Numbered from the stretch's first letter, positions 54,638-63,146 are shown. The stretch: 64,000 nt of DNA from Scandinavium sp002470465 (GCF_040750395.1 NZ_JBFLVD010000020.1:60022-124021), one strand, 5' to 3'. Translations and numbers: made by a program. Notes: generated by a model from the letters alone, not told the origin.

Positions 54638-55600
54638 GCCAGTTTCGCTGCAGGAATATCTGACCAGTGTGTTGTATAAGCAGGTGAAAGCATCTCTCGT
54701 TTCATCTGCCATTCCGGCGCGATTTTAACAAATACCGAAATATATAGACAGTACTGACGTTCCACGCGAAGTTTTTCAGTAGCCCGCTCAGCGTACTGAC
54801 ATAGCACCTGACGCATCCCCTCTAGTGTGGTGACCCTCTCCCCAAATAGCCGGCTACACATGATTTGTTGTTTCGGCGGCGGTGCTTCTTCCTGGCTTAT
54901 ACAGCTCTCTCCGTCCAGCTCCCGAACAGTCCGCTCCAGTACCACACTGAAGTTTTTACGGATGAAAGTGTAATTCGTCTGGGCCAGCTGGTTCGCAGTT
55001 TTAATACTTATAGCGTTCAGCTTCTTCGATATCCGTCGACGCCCCCAGACTTCTTCAACCGGCTACAATGACAAGAGCTCCCTCCCCCGCTCCGATTTCG
55101 CATGCGAAATCGCCAGCCCCCTCCGAATTGTGGCCACTCTTTGCTTGCCTATTGACAGCTCTTGGCCAGCTTTTATGTGGACACCATCCCACGCCGATCG
55201 TCAACCCTCTCCCTGATTTAACGCGCTCGCGCAACTGGCGTCCGAAGTCCTTAAAACTGATACAGTTGTCGATACCACTGATATCCAGAAACATCTCGTC
55301 AATGCTGTATTGCACGACCCGTGGTGATAGCTCCTCCAGATACGCCATCACTCTCGCAGATATGTCCCCCATACAACGCGTAATTGCTGGAGAACGCCGC
55401 GACCCTTTCAGGAAACTGCATGGCCTTCAGCTGGAAACACAGAATGCCTATCTTAGTCCACAGCCGTTTCGCTTCCGCGCTGCGGGCAATAACGCAGCCA
55501 TCATTATTGGTCAACGAAACGACTGCATGTGGTGCAGGTTCGGCCGGAAAACTTTTTCGCAGCTGGCATAGAAGCTGTTTACATCCGCCAGGGTAAACAT
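54634..55600 (-). pseudogene. umuC-like (Pol V catalytic subunit) remnant
   Basis: UmuC homologues (MucB, RumB, ImpB) are error-prone Y-family polymerases. From ATG 55600 the order is FTLADVNSFYASCEKVFRP, SLTNNDGCVIARSAEAKRLW, ELSPRVVQYSIDEMFLDISG (catalytic acidic pair present), GLTIGVGWCPHKSWPRAVNR, then a foreign stretch with an 18-bp palindrome. The C-terminal part follows (FSVVLERTVRELDGESCISQ, CSRLFGERVTTLEGMRQVL). Frameshifts near 55550 and 55350, a deletion of about 200 codons in the middle and loss of the end kill it. The end abuts parS. Confidence 0.85.
55094..55111. repeat. 18-bp perfect palindrome GATTTCGCATGCGAAATC
   Basis: It lies inside the umuC remnant at the point where normal UmuC sequence stops, within GC-rich flanks. 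A copy with one mismatch lies at 57436-57453 before the SRAP gene. Confidence 0.85.
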
Positions 55601-55606
55601 CAGCTG

Positions 55607-55945
55607 CTACCCCGTGTTTTGTCAATGAAGGCCGTGACAACGCCGAAAATTTGTGACGATTCCGGGTCGGGCCAGAGGGGAAGGTAGGCCGGACTCATCG
55701 GCTACAGCGCAGGACGAGGTGTCAGGAGCAAGCGTTTGACCGTGAACTCACCGTCAACGTCAGCAATGACAATATCGCCATGCTGAGTTTTTTCGGCTTT
55801 ATCCACGATCATCAAATCTCCCCGACAGAGACCAATGTCGATCATCTAGTCACCCAGTGTGTGAACAAAATTGGTCGAGCTACGCCGTTGAATGCAGTGC
55901 TCGTTGAGGTCCAGCTCTGCTTCGACATAAAAGAGTTGTAGTTAT
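55607..55945 (-). pseudogene. umuD-like (Pol V accessory protease) remnant
   Basis: The reading gives YVEAELDLNEHCIQRRSSTN, FVHTLGD then a stop where UmuD has the nucleophile Ser (GDSM), MIDIGLCRGDLMIVDKAEKT with the catalytic Lys region, HGDIVIADVDGEFTVKRLLL and a C-terminus ending IDKTRG at 55607. The N-terminal cleavage site region is missing and a second stop follows RPAL. It precedes umuC by 6 bp in the native order. This is a decayed plasmid mutagenesis operon. Confidence 0.83.
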
Positions 55946-55994
55946 CCACAGAAATGGTGCATAACCCTGTGTATGAATACTGGTAAACCCCGGA

Positions 55995-56354
55995 TCACTG
56001 AGGAAGTGGCATGATGAGTTCTGGTCCCGGATTTTTCGGATTACCGACAGCGCGACTGACGGGGTGCCAAATGAAGTCGTCTGCAGCAAGACTGCTATCA
56101 CGGACAATATCCACCACCTCCTTCCGGTGACGCTTTCAGTGAGCCACGGGCGTGCGGCCGAAGGTATGAACACTACCGGACGCCGGTCATGGATATCCAG
56201 TAGACCCTCATCGGCAGCTACTGTCACGATGAGGAATCCCTCCTGATTGTTATCGTTCCCGAACGGACGTCGTCTGATGGCAGCGAGTAACAGCGGGTTC
56301 CTGTCCTTACGATGAATAAAAAAACGGCTGTTTCACACCGTTTTGCTGCACGGC
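55995..56354 (-). pseudogene. SRAP (yedK-like) gene, 3' exon
   Basis: SRAP/HMCES proteins cross-link to abasic sites in single-stranded DNA. This part reads KQPFFIHRKDRNPLLLAAIR, NQEGFLIVTVAADEGLLDIH, DRRPVVFIPSAARPWLTESV. After a frameshift near 56125 it ends HPVSRAVGNPKNPGPELIMP (stop at 55995). The conserved His in HPVSRAVG is kept. The first half of the gene lies at 57104-57417, on the other side of a group II intron. Confidence 0.85.
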
Positions 56355-57103
56355 GAGTAGGACGCCGAATTTACCTTCGACGCCACTCTAAGAACCGTGC
56401 GTGAGAGTTTCCAGCTCACACGGCTCAGCCTTATCAAACACCACTAAGAAGTGATACAGCAGGTACTGCCAGTCGTATGGTGCTGGACCGAAAGTAGTCT
56501 GTCCAGTCCGAATCATATGGATTAAGCTCAGATGCGACGAGTCTGTGACGGACAATTTTGATGCTCTGAGCGTATTAGTCTCAGAGTTGCCATTTGTCCT
56601 GTAACTGTGTCCCGATAAGAACCGTTGAATATACAGTTCCTCGCTCTCACCTGAGTGAAGTATTGCTTTTTAATCCATCTGAGTCCCTTACGGGGTTGCT
56701 TCCTTAATAAGGGGCTATTTGGGCTTACCGTGTTCCACATAAATGACAAGAGTGGTTTAGGTTCCTCTTGGCTACCGACGGCCGTTGTGCCCATAGCGGG
56801 CTAGAATAGAGCATCCGCCCTGGCCATATTCAGATCCTGTCAGCATCTTTGGATCCTTCTTGGTTGACGATAGTAAAATGAGGTTCGCATATGCTCACCC
56901 TAGCACCGACCCGCGTAGATGCTCGCAGGCATGTCATCGCCTCACGATAATGACACTCACCTTAAGGTGAAGGCTACATTGTCCGAGGTCTTTTAGACGG
57001 CCCGTTACCAGTCCGCCCTACCTCGTAGGGTACTGCCGATGGGGTGTCAGGTTTGGAAATTAAGTTAATTAATAACAATAAGTTATGTGAATTTACGTCG
57101 CAC
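56355..57103 (-). mobile_element. Group II intron, internally deleted
   Basis: The 5' end on the minus strand reads GTGCGACGTAAATTC, a standard group II start. Near the 3' end, positions 56391-56426 form domain V: GAGCCGTGTGAGC, a GAAA-type tip and CTCACGCACGGTTCT, followed by a domain VI-like stem and CCTACTC before the exon resumes. Exact splice ends are estimated; with these, the SRAP frame would rejoin as WYER followed by AVQQNGVKQPFF. Only about 750 bp remain, too short for a full reverse transcriptase, so mobility would need a helper protein. Confidence 0.85.
56528..56794 (-). pseudogene. Maturase C-terminal fragment of the intron-encoded protein
   Basis: The segment KGLRWIKKQYFTQVRARNCI, FNGSYRDT, ATLRLIRSEH resembles the piece of intron-encoded proteins after the maturase domain (the RWIKKKYF...G.R.W.F pattern of group II maturases). 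The reverse transcriptase and most of domain X are missing. It sits in the expected place, shortly before domain V. Confidence 0.65.
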
Positions 57104-57417
57104 CCGTTCATACCAGACGTCGGCAAAAATAATGGTCCGTCCGCGCTCCCAGAGTGGTCTGAACATCCGGCTGCTGAAGGCAGTTTCCGATCGGGCTTTG
57201 ATAAGTGCTGGCTTATTCCACCATTCCGGCGCATATCCCCAGTGAACTGGATCGAGATTCAGCTGTGCATCGTGTTCACTCAGCAGTAATACCCGGGTGG
57301 GGCAACGTTATAGCGACCAATGGCCTCCGGATCATACGGAATGCCCCGGTCTGCTTCTTCGCCGAGAAAGGCCAGATACTCCTCGAGTGTGTTGTACTGC
57401 GTAAATCGTCCGCACAT
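57104..57417 (-). pseudogene. SRAP (yedK-like) gene, 5' exon
   Basis: From ATG 57417 the start is MCGRFTQYNTLEEYLAFLGE with the catalytic Cys2, then PYDPEAIGRYNVAP. A small deletion near 57290 breaks the frame (stop after GYYC). In the next frame it continues LDPVHWGYAPEWWNKPALIK, ARSETAFSSRMFRPLWERGR and FADVWYER at the intron border; family members have GW(Y/F)EW here. Besides the intron, the frameshift alone would inactivate the gene. Confidence 0.85.
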
Positions 57418-57435
57418 GCTGCTCCTCCTGTGGCA

Positions 57436-57453
57436 GATTCCGCATGCGAAATC
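57436..57453. repeat. Near-palindrome GATTCCGCATGCGAAATC
   Basis: It differs by one base from the perfect 18-bp palindrome in the umuC remnant and lies 19 bp upstream of the SRAP start codon, where an operator would be expected. Confidence 0.75.
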
Positions 57454-57609
57454 CGGAATAGTAAGCTGTTCTCTGTTCCGAACATAGGTCGCTTTCCCTG
57501 TTCCTGCCATCGCGGGGTATGCCGTGCCTCTACTATAGCCGGGTGACGGCTGTCGTGTCGGCACGGCGTAAGCCGGAACGCACACGACATTAACCACGGA
57601 GGATTATTT

Positions 57610-58060
57610 ATGAGCACATCAACCACCACACCCGCTGTCTACGTCGGCACATACCATAAATACAACTGCGGCAGCATTTTCGGTAAATGGTTCGACCTGA
57701 CAGAATTTGATGGCCGTGAAGATTTTTACGAAGCCTGCCAGGCGCTCCATGCCGATGAATGGGATGCAGAATTTCTGGGAGGGCATTCCGTCGCAGTTTG
57801 CTTCCGAATCGTCCATTGACTGGGATTTTATCGCCGCCTGGAAACGCGCTGAAGAAGAGGGCAGGGAAGCCGCTTTTATCGCCTGGGCGGAATATTCCGG
57901 GGAGTGCGACTATGACGCGTTTGATGATGCGTACCGCGGCGAGGCGGAAAGCGAGGAAGATTATGCCATGGATATGGGCATGGATAGAACGACCCCCGTC
58001 ACTTCAGGGAATGGAGAAGTACATCTGGTCTGGTTGTCCACTGTGGGCCGTGATGGGTGA
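57610..58060 (+). pseudogene. ardA: ardA antirestriction gene, frameshifted
   Basis: ArdA is a DNA mimic that protects incoming plasmids from type I restriction. The first frame gives PAVYVGTYHKYNCGSIFGKW, FDLTEFDGREDFYEACQALH, DEWDAEF. After a one-base shift near 57778 the next frame gives EGIPSQFASESSIDWDFIAA, EYSGECDYDAFDDAYRGEAE and SEEDYAMDMG. The normal C-terminal barrel segment (YFDYE...ARDLF) is missing, so both frameshift and 3' loss disable it. GGAGGATTATTT before the ATG is a good ribosome site. Confidence 0.85.
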
Positions 58061-58163
58061 GGTGCGCCGTGTCGGTCGGGAGCGTAACAGTCAGGCCATC
58101 ACTCTCGATGAGTGGATGCTCCCGAACAAGCTGCCGTGCAGGGAGGTGCGCGATGAGAAGTAA
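58012..58163 (+). CDS. Possible small protein after ardA
   Basis: A 50-residue frame (MEKYIWSGCPLWAVMGEVRR, later ITLDEWMLPNKLPC) overlaps the end of the ardA remnant and the start of the next gene. Its sequence looks more protein-like than chance, but no ribosome site or family is evident. Confidence 0.3.
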
Positions 58164-58329
58164 CCCCAGATCGCAGGAAATTAAGACAGCGCGTAGCCAA
58201 ATCAGAAAGCTGAACACCATGCTCAAAAAGTTGCAGGACATGTCGTCAGAGTGGGATGGCCTGAGCGGTGCGCTGGAGTATGAAATCGGCAATCTGACTG
58301 AGGCTGTCGGGGGCAAATCTCCCTCATGA
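58153..58329 (+). CDS. Small helical plasmid protein
   Basis: A 58-residue, mostly helical and charged protein (IKTARSQIRKLNTMLKKLQD) with an excellent GGAGG ribosome site 6 bases before ATG 58153. Its start overlaps the end of a small upstream frame. Typical of leading-region plasmid genes; function unknown. Confidence 0.55.
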   Translation: MRSNPRSQEIKTARSQIRKLNTMLKKLQDMSSEWDGLSGALEYEIGNLTEAVGGKSPS

Positions 58330-58398
58330 AGTCGGAGATAGACGACTGGAAGAAAGCACCAGAAGGGGAATGATGCATGCACAGGAGGTCAATTTCAT

Positions 58399-58611
58399 AT
58401 GATCAATGATAAGCCAAAGGATGATAGGGCATTACGTCAAGTACTGGTTGAAATAGCCCTCAAACAGGCCGGGATACTCGATGACGTGATGATGAGAATC
58501 ATCAACACATGCCCTGACGGGAATATGAGTTGTGCTCATCCGAAGACGGGTGCGAAACAGATGAAGTGCCGTCTGGATGCGTTCAGGCGGGGTATCAAAA
58601 TGATTAAGTGA
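58399..58611 (+). CDS. Small hypothetical plasmid protein
   Basis: A 70-residue basic protein (DRALRQVLVEIALKQAGILD) with three Cys in the C-terminal half (TCPDGNMSCAH, KCRLD). AGGAGG lies about 10 bases before the ATG at 58399, a little far but acceptable. No family recognised. Confidence 0.5.
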   Translation: MINDKPKDDRALRQVLVEIALKQAGILDDVMMRIINTCPDGNMSCAHPKTGAKQMKCRLDAFRRGIKMIK

Positions 58612-58748
58612 TCACTATCTGTTTAGAAGGTATGGATCGTGATGACTACCGTCGAAATAGATATTTGGCATAATAGATGTCACTGCCTTTGGGCAAATGG
58701 CTACAGGATAGCGAACCAAGAATATCAAAGGTTGAAGAGGGATTTTAG

Positions 58749-58940
58749 ATGAGGTACTGGATACTGGTTTTTCTGTTAAATGCGTTTTTTATGATTATCA
58801 CGCATTATGCGGTTCCCGAAGGCATCGATACCACGTGGTTTTACGCCGGTGTTGTAATCTGTTCACTGATACCGCTGTTTATAACGTGGAATGACCCGCC
58901 AGATTTTCTGGAGAGGCTGCTTGCGCCCCTTATCAAGTGA
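58749..58940 (+). CDS. Small inner-membrane protein
   Basis: A 63-residue protein with two hydrophobic segments (about 2-20, WILVFLLNAFFMIITHY, and about 30-46, FYAGVVICSLIPLFITW). GAGG lies before the ATG. Its stop overlaps a possible next start (GTGA). Probably membrane-located; unknown function. Confidence 0.5.
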   Translation: MRYWILVFLLNAFFMIITHYAVPEGIDTTWFYAGVVICSLIPLFITWNDPPDFLERLLAPLIK

Positions 58941-59134
58941 GGCATTCCTGTGCTTGGCGTACTGTTTTTCATCTGGGGCGTTGGCATGAAACTGGCGTTT
59001 TGGGGAACGGGAACAGCAATCCGGACGGGATAGGTAGTGTACTTGACACCATGATGGTGAATATTGCTCTGCTGGCAGGACCTCTCGTGGGTATTTACTT
59101 ATACCTTGCCTGGCGGATGCAGGAGAACGACTGA
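58937..59134 (+). CDS. Doubtful small membrane protein, possibly frameshifted
   Basis: A GTG-started frame overlapping the previous stop ends with a membrane-like segment (MMVNIALLAGPLVGIYLYLA). In another frame the region 58951-59031 reads LGVLFFIWGVGMKLAFWG, also membrane-like. The two parts may come from one gene split by a shift. I leave it tentative. Confidence 0.3.
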   Translation: MRHSCAWRTVFHLGRWHETGVLGNGNSNPDGIGSVLDTMMVNIALLAGPLVGIYLYLAWRMQEND

Positions 59135-59158
59135 AGGTCGCCCCGGCTCGTTAAGAAA

Positions 59159-59180
59159 GCCCCGCCGTTTCCGACGGGGC
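59159..59180 (-). terminator. Terminator of the small membrane-peptide gene
   Basis: On the minus strand GCCCCG and CGGGGC form a 6-bp stem, extended after one mismatch, followed by TTTCTTAA. It begins 16 bp past the stop codon at 59197. Confidence 0.6.
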
Positions 59181-59196
59181 CGTCTAAGGCGCAACA

Positions 59197-59352
59197 TTAC
59201 CAGTGCAGATCGGTTCTGTCGCTGGCTTCCTCCCTGCCGTGTTGCACTTCGTAAGTGCGATTAATCGGGAAATTCACCTCCACATAACGCACCACCAGTG
59301 GCGCCAGTATGTGTATGAGAATCACGAGTAACACGGTCTTCAGAAAGTCCAT
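59197..59352 (-). CDS. Small hydrophobic peptide, possible type I toxin
   Basis: From ATG 59352 (AGGG 7 bases before it) a 51-residue peptide has one strong membrane helix (FLKTVLLVILIHILAPLVV) and a polar tail (YVEVNFPINRTYEVQHG). It is followed at once by a terminator. Its 5' leader contains a hairpin that reads as a terminator on the opposite strand (59419-59463), as would be expected if an antisense RNA ended there. That layout recalls type I toxin-antitoxin loci, but the peptide matches no toxin family I know. Confidence 0.4.
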   Translation of the reverse strand: MDFLKTVLLVILIHILAPLVVRYVEVNFPINRTYEVQHGREEASDRTDLHW

Positions 59353-59418
59353 GCGATAGCCCTGCTTGCAATGGCAAACGCTGGCGGCTATCCTTGATGT
59401 GTCGAGTATCATGGATCA

Positions 59419-59463
59419 CCCCCGTTAGTTGCCTGTTTAACATCGCAACAGCGGGGGTTTTCT
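59419..59463 (+). terminator. Terminator-like hairpin opposite the small peptide leader
   Basis: On the plus strand CCCCC and GGGGG, with inner pairing GTTGC/GCAAC, form a hairpin followed by TTTTCTCTTT. No plus-strand protein gene ends here, so it may end a small RNA. Confidence 0.5.
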
Positions 59464-59859
59464 CTTTCTGACGCAAGGTGGCCGCGAGAGAAAGAGTTCC
59501 CCCGCGCCGTTGCACCTGCCGGATGTTCATGCCAGCGCCTCAAATCATACCGTAAACCCGCCTCAACTGTTTAATATAATCAGACGCTTTGATACCACAG
59601 CCGATCTGTTGATGGCTGCTGTGGCGGCAGAATTCAGGCTGTTTCAGGAAGAAAAAGGATGAGCACAACACCGGACGTTCAGGAGATAATTTTATGCAGG
59701 GAGTGCGGCAGGTACATCTCATTTCTGGCACCACACTTGTGGAAGGTTCATGAGATGATCGCTGATCATTTCCTTATGGCCAGATTATAAGCTCTTGAGG
59801 TGCTGTGAATAGCCGCCGTTGCGTTGTATTATCTGTCCCGGCGCTTGAGGCTTTCTGCC

Positions 59860-59960
59860 TCATGATGTTCAGGTGGTTTGTTACCTTTGTTGTGTGGCAG
59901 AAAGAAGAAAGCCCCGAGTAATTTTTCAATTAACCCGAGGCCCATCTCTAATGCCTAGAC
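59860..59960 (-). ncRNA. sok: Sok antisense RNA (approximate position)
   Basis: The region upstream of mok carries the same sequence layout as hok/sok, srnB and flm loci (CTTTCTGCCTCATGATGTTC, GGTGGTTTGTTACC, TGTGTGGCAGAAAGAAG). In those loci the short-lived antisense Sok is made from the opposite strand and blocks mok, and so hok, translation. Exact ends cannot be read by eye. Confidence 0.6.
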
Positions 59961-60091
59961 AACATCAGAGTAGCCTCTTACCCGCCGAAAGGCAAGGAGA
60001 AGAAGGCTATGAAACTGCCACGAAGTACCCTTATCTGGTGCGTTCTCATCGTGTGTTTCACGTTGTTAATGTTTACCTGGTTGACCCGTAA
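59951..60091 (+). CDS. mok: Mok, translational leader of hok
   Basis: The 46-residue frame (MPRQHQSSLLPAERQGEEGY, ETATKYPYLV) overlaps the start of hok in another frame. It matches the mok reading frame of R1/F loci. Hok translation is coupled to that of mok, and the antisense RNA acts on mok. The product itself is not thought to matter. Confidence 0.8.
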   Translation: MPRQHQSSLLPAERQGEEGYETATKYPYLVRSHRVFHVVNVYLVDP

Positions 60092-60167
60092 ATCGCTCTG
60101 CGAAATACGCTACCGGGACGGAGTAAGGGAGGTGGCCGCTTTCATGGCTTACGAATCCGGTAAGTAG
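60009..60167 (+). CDS. hok: Hok-family type I toxin
   Basis: Hok is a small membrane toxin that depolarises cells that lost the plasmid. The 52-residue peptide starts MKLPRSTLIWCVLIVCFTLL with one membrane helix, followed by the conserved polar tail TRKSLCEIRYRDG and EVAAFMAYESGK, an almost perfect family match. The AAGGAGAAGAAGGCT leader before ATG 60009 matches known hok loci. mok, the sok region and a strong terminator are all in place, so the killing system looks complete. Confidence 0.93.
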   Translation: MKLPRSTLIWCVLIVCFTLLMFTWLTRKSLCEIRYRDGVREVAAFMAYESGK

Positions 60168-60176
60168 CAACCTGCA

Positions 60177-60198
60177 GGCGGGGGAAACCCCGCCTTTT
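60177..60198 (+). terminator. Terminator of hok mRNA
   Basis: GGCGGGG / CCCCGCC with a GAAA loop and TTTT lies 10 bp past the hok stop. In hok mRNA the 3' end also folds back on the leader; I did not trace that pairing. Confidence 0.85.
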
Positions 60199-60243
60199 CA
60201 GGTAATCTGGTGTGTCTGGTTCAGCCAAAAGCTCCTTTATGAA

Positions 60244-60274
60244 GGGCTTCCCTGTTTACAGGGAGGCCCTTTTT
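60244..60274 (+). terminator. Second rho-independent terminator before traI fragment
   Basis: GGGCTTCCCTG / CAGGGAGGCCC with a short loop and five T after it. Confidence 0.8.
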
Positions 60275-60301
60275 CCGTCTGGAAGCCTTTCAGAATAACC
60301 C

Positions 60302-61987
60302 ATGCCCCTTCGGCTCTCCGTCCGTTCCGGCCGGGTTTACTCCGCGCAGACGGAGCAAAAAACGACAGAAAAGCTGTCCCGGCAGTCTGCCTGGAGCGTC
60401 GTTTCTGAACAGGAGCAGGCAGTCAGCAAGGCACTGGAAGCGGGACATCTAAAACCCGGGGAGCAGCTGGCAACTCTGCTGGAAGCTATCGTGCGTGACT
60501 ATACCGGACGCACTCCGGATGCGCAGGCTCAGACCATTGTTATCACGGCCCTGAATGCGGATCGCCACGAGGTGAATTCGATGATCCATGATGCCCGTAA
60601 AGAGGCCGGTGAACTGGGGGAAAAAGAGGTTTCATTACCGGTACTCACCCCCGCTAATATTCGCGACGGAGAACTCAGACGGATGGCAACATGGCAGGAT
60701 GCGCGTGACAGCCTGGTACTGCTGGATAACACGTACTACCGGATAAATGACCTGGATACTCAGGCCCATCTGGTCACCCTGAAAGATGCTGAAGGTGGTC
60801 TTCGCCAATGGTCTCCCTCACAGGCTGCCACTGAGGGCGTCACCCTGTACCGACAGAACTCCATCACCGTGTCTGTTGGTGACCGGATGCGATTTTCAAA
60901 AAGCGATAACGAGCGGGGCTTTGTTGCCAACAGTGTCTGGTCAGTGAGTGATATTAGGGGTGACAGTGTCACGCTAAATGATGGCAAACAGACCCGGACC
61001 TTGACGCCTTCGGGCGAACGTGCGGAGCAGCATATCGATCTGGTTTATGCCGTCACCGTTAACGGCTCTCAGGGTGCAAGTGAACCATTCTCTATCTCTC
61101 TGCTGGGAACTGAGGGCGTGCGTAAACAGATGGTGAGCTTCGAATCCGCTTATGTGGCGCTGAGCCGAATGAAACAGCATGCCCAAGTGTATACCGATAA
61201 CCGTGAAAACTGGATTGCGGCGATGGAGAAGTCTCAGGCCAGGAGTATAGCGCACGATATTCTCCAGCCCCGGAATGACCGGGCGGTCAGCAATGCTGCC
61301 CGGCTGATGGGAACAGCAAAGCCATTGTGGGAAGTGGCGGCCGGTCGTGCTGTGCTGCGTCAGGCCGGGCTCATCCAGGACAACACGATGGCTCGCTTTA
61401 TTTCACCCGGGCGTAAGTATCCGCAGCCCCATGTGGCACTGCCGGCATTTGACGGCAACGGGAAGCCAGCAGGCGTGTGGCTGAGCTCTCTGCTCCCGGC
61501 TGACGGGCAACTTCGTGGGTTAAGCAATGATGGCCGAATTTTGGGGAGCTACGAGGCCAGGTTTGCCGGACTACAGCTGAGTCAGAATGGTGAATCCCTG
61601 CTTGCTCGGGACATGGCGGAGGCCGTCCGCCTGGCGCGGGAGAATCCGCAAAGCGGTGTCGTGGTACGCCTTGAAGGTGAGGAACGACCATGGAATCCCG
61701 GTGCAATTACCGGTGGCCGCGTATGGGGGGACAATTTGCCGGAAAACACTGGTACTCAGCACGGGGAGAAAATTCCTCCTGAAGTGCAGGCACAGGAAGC
61801 CGGGTTGCAACGCGAACTGGAAAAACGGGCCGAAGAGATAAATTCCGGGAGTGACACTTACGATATTGAGCCGCAGCTGCCGGTTGATTCCACGCTTCTG
61901 GCCAAGCGAATTTTTCCCGTTGGTCTATACCGTACATCTTGCTGCTCTGGGGTTGGTAGCTATGTAACGGCAAGCGGTGACAGATGA
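60302..61987 (+). pseudogene. traI: traI (F-type relaxase/helicase), C-terminal helicase fragment
   Basis: F TraI (about 1750 residues) nicks oriT with its N-terminal relaxase and unwinds DNA with its helicase. Only about 520 residues from the second helicase half onward remain: SRQSAWSVVSEQEQAVSKAL, TIVITALNADRHEVNSMIHD, VNGSQGASEPFSISLLGTEG, SAYVALSRMKQHAQVYTDN and GRKYPQPHVALPAFDGNGKP. The relaxase domain and the Walker A of the helicase are absent. The end also departs from TraI after LPVDSTLLAKR. It begins right after two terminators with no ribosome site, so it is a deletion remnant that cannot support transfer. Confidence 0.85.
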
Positions 61988-62032
61988 GGTACAGTATGCG
62001 CAATAAGATATATGTGGCTATCAGGAGGGAAG

Positions 62033-62647
62033 ATGAAAGAGCAGAGGCGGCCGACTCTGACGTTACGGCGTTCGACTGAGCCAGCAAGTCCTGCATCAGA
62101 TGCGGGCACAAAACCTGCACTAAAAGTGATGTGTAAAAAAAGGATCGTGGTCAGTTCACCACTGGCGTGGAAAGCGAAAAAGCAGGCACTGAAAGAAAAA
62201 GCCCAGGTTTCCAGGAAGGCGGAACAGGAACAGCAGCTGACAGGAGCTCCGAGAGATAAAAGTGAAGGTGTCTCGCGTCAGATATACCGGAAAGAGATGC
62301 CGCTGCAGGAGGCGATATCACTCCTTCGGGCACACTGGCCGGGTCTGGTCGATGAGGGGAAACCCCAGCTACTGGCCGTGAATATTCGTCAGACGTTGCT
62401 TGAAGATATCAGGCGGCGGGAACTGGGACTCTCCACCAAAAAGCTGAAGCAGTGCCTTGCTGCGATTACCCGCTCGGATGAGTATCTCGATGCGATGACT
62501 GTCGGGGCATGGCGGATAAATGCAAATGGTCAGTCAGTGGCCGCAATAACCGCCGATGAAGCGATGTTTGCCCGGGCGCGTAAAGCACAGGAGCATGCCA
62601 GGCGTGCGCGTAAACAGGCATCTGAACTCCATACCATAAAGGCCTAA
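62033..62647 (+). CDS. finO: FinO fertility-inhibition RNA chaperone
   Basis: FinO binds FinP antisense RNA and traJ mRNA and represses conjugation. The 204-residue protein has the positively charged N-terminal arm (MKEQRRPTLTLRR, SPLAWKAKKQALKEKAQ) and the ProQ/FinO core (LQEAISLLRAHWPGLVDEGK, DIRRRELGLSTKKLKQCLAA and RSDEYLDAMTVGAWRINANG). The start at 62033 follows AGGAGG closely. traX, usually between traI and finO, is missing. With the transfer genes gone it may be idle or may act on other RNAs. Confidence 0.92.
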   Translation: MKEQRRPTLTLRRSTEPASPASDAGTKPALKVMCKKRIVVSSPLAWKAKKQALKEKAQVSRKAEQEQQLTGAPRDKSEGVSRQIYRKEMPLQEAISLLRAHWPGLVDEGKPQLLAVNIRQTLLEDIRRRELGLSTKKLKQCLAAITRSDEYLDAMTVGAWRINANGQSVAAITADEAMFARARKAQEHARRARKQASELHTIKA

Positions 62648-62850
62648 CGCCGCCGTCCAGCGTCGTTGTCCATCTAAACCGTAATCAGACTGAGAGTGAA
62701 TGAGTTTGCAACATTTGGCCTATCGGACAGCACAAATGCCACATCACTGGTGCAGGCCACAGGCCGTCTTCAGACAATATGACCTGCTCCCCATTGATTA
62801 ATACACCGCGATGTTAGTAATGTCTTCATAAGCCACATGAGGACATCCCC

Positions 62851-63114
62851 ATGAAGAAGCGTTTTTCCGACGAACAGATCATCAGTATCCTCCGCGAGGC
62901 TGAAGCCGGAGTTTCTGCCCGTGAGCTCTGCCGCAAGCACGCCATTTCCGACGCCACCTTTTACACCTGGCGCAAGAGGTATGGCGGTATGGAGGTTCCC
63001 GAGGTTAAGCGCCTGAAGTCGCTTGAGGAAGAGAACGCCAGACTCAAGAAGCTGCTTGCCGAAGCCATGCTGGATAAGGAGGCACTTCAGGTGGCTCTGG
63101 GGCGAAAGTACTGA
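62851..63114 (+). CDS. IS3-family transposase OrfA
   Basis: The 87-residue protein has the helix-turn-helix MKKRFSDEQIISILREAEAG, ELCRKHAISDATFYTWRKRY and a leucine-rich coiled coil (EEENARLKKLLAEAMLDKEA). OrfA binds the terminal repeats. OrfB lies in the -1 frame, so a fused OrfAB transposase by programmed frameshift is expected; I could not pin down the slippery site. Confidence 0.93.
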   Translation: MKKRFSDEQIISILREAEAGVSARELCRKHAISDATFYTWRKRYGGMEVPEVKRLKSLEEENARLKKLLAEAMLDKEALQVALGRKY

Positions 63115-63146
63115 CGACAGACCAGAAGCGGGAAGCCGTTGAGTTT

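Noticed and set aside
55925..55985. LexA box before umuD
   Set aside because: CTG and CAG half sites are present in the area but not in the CTG-N10-CAG arrangement; the match is too poor to claim.
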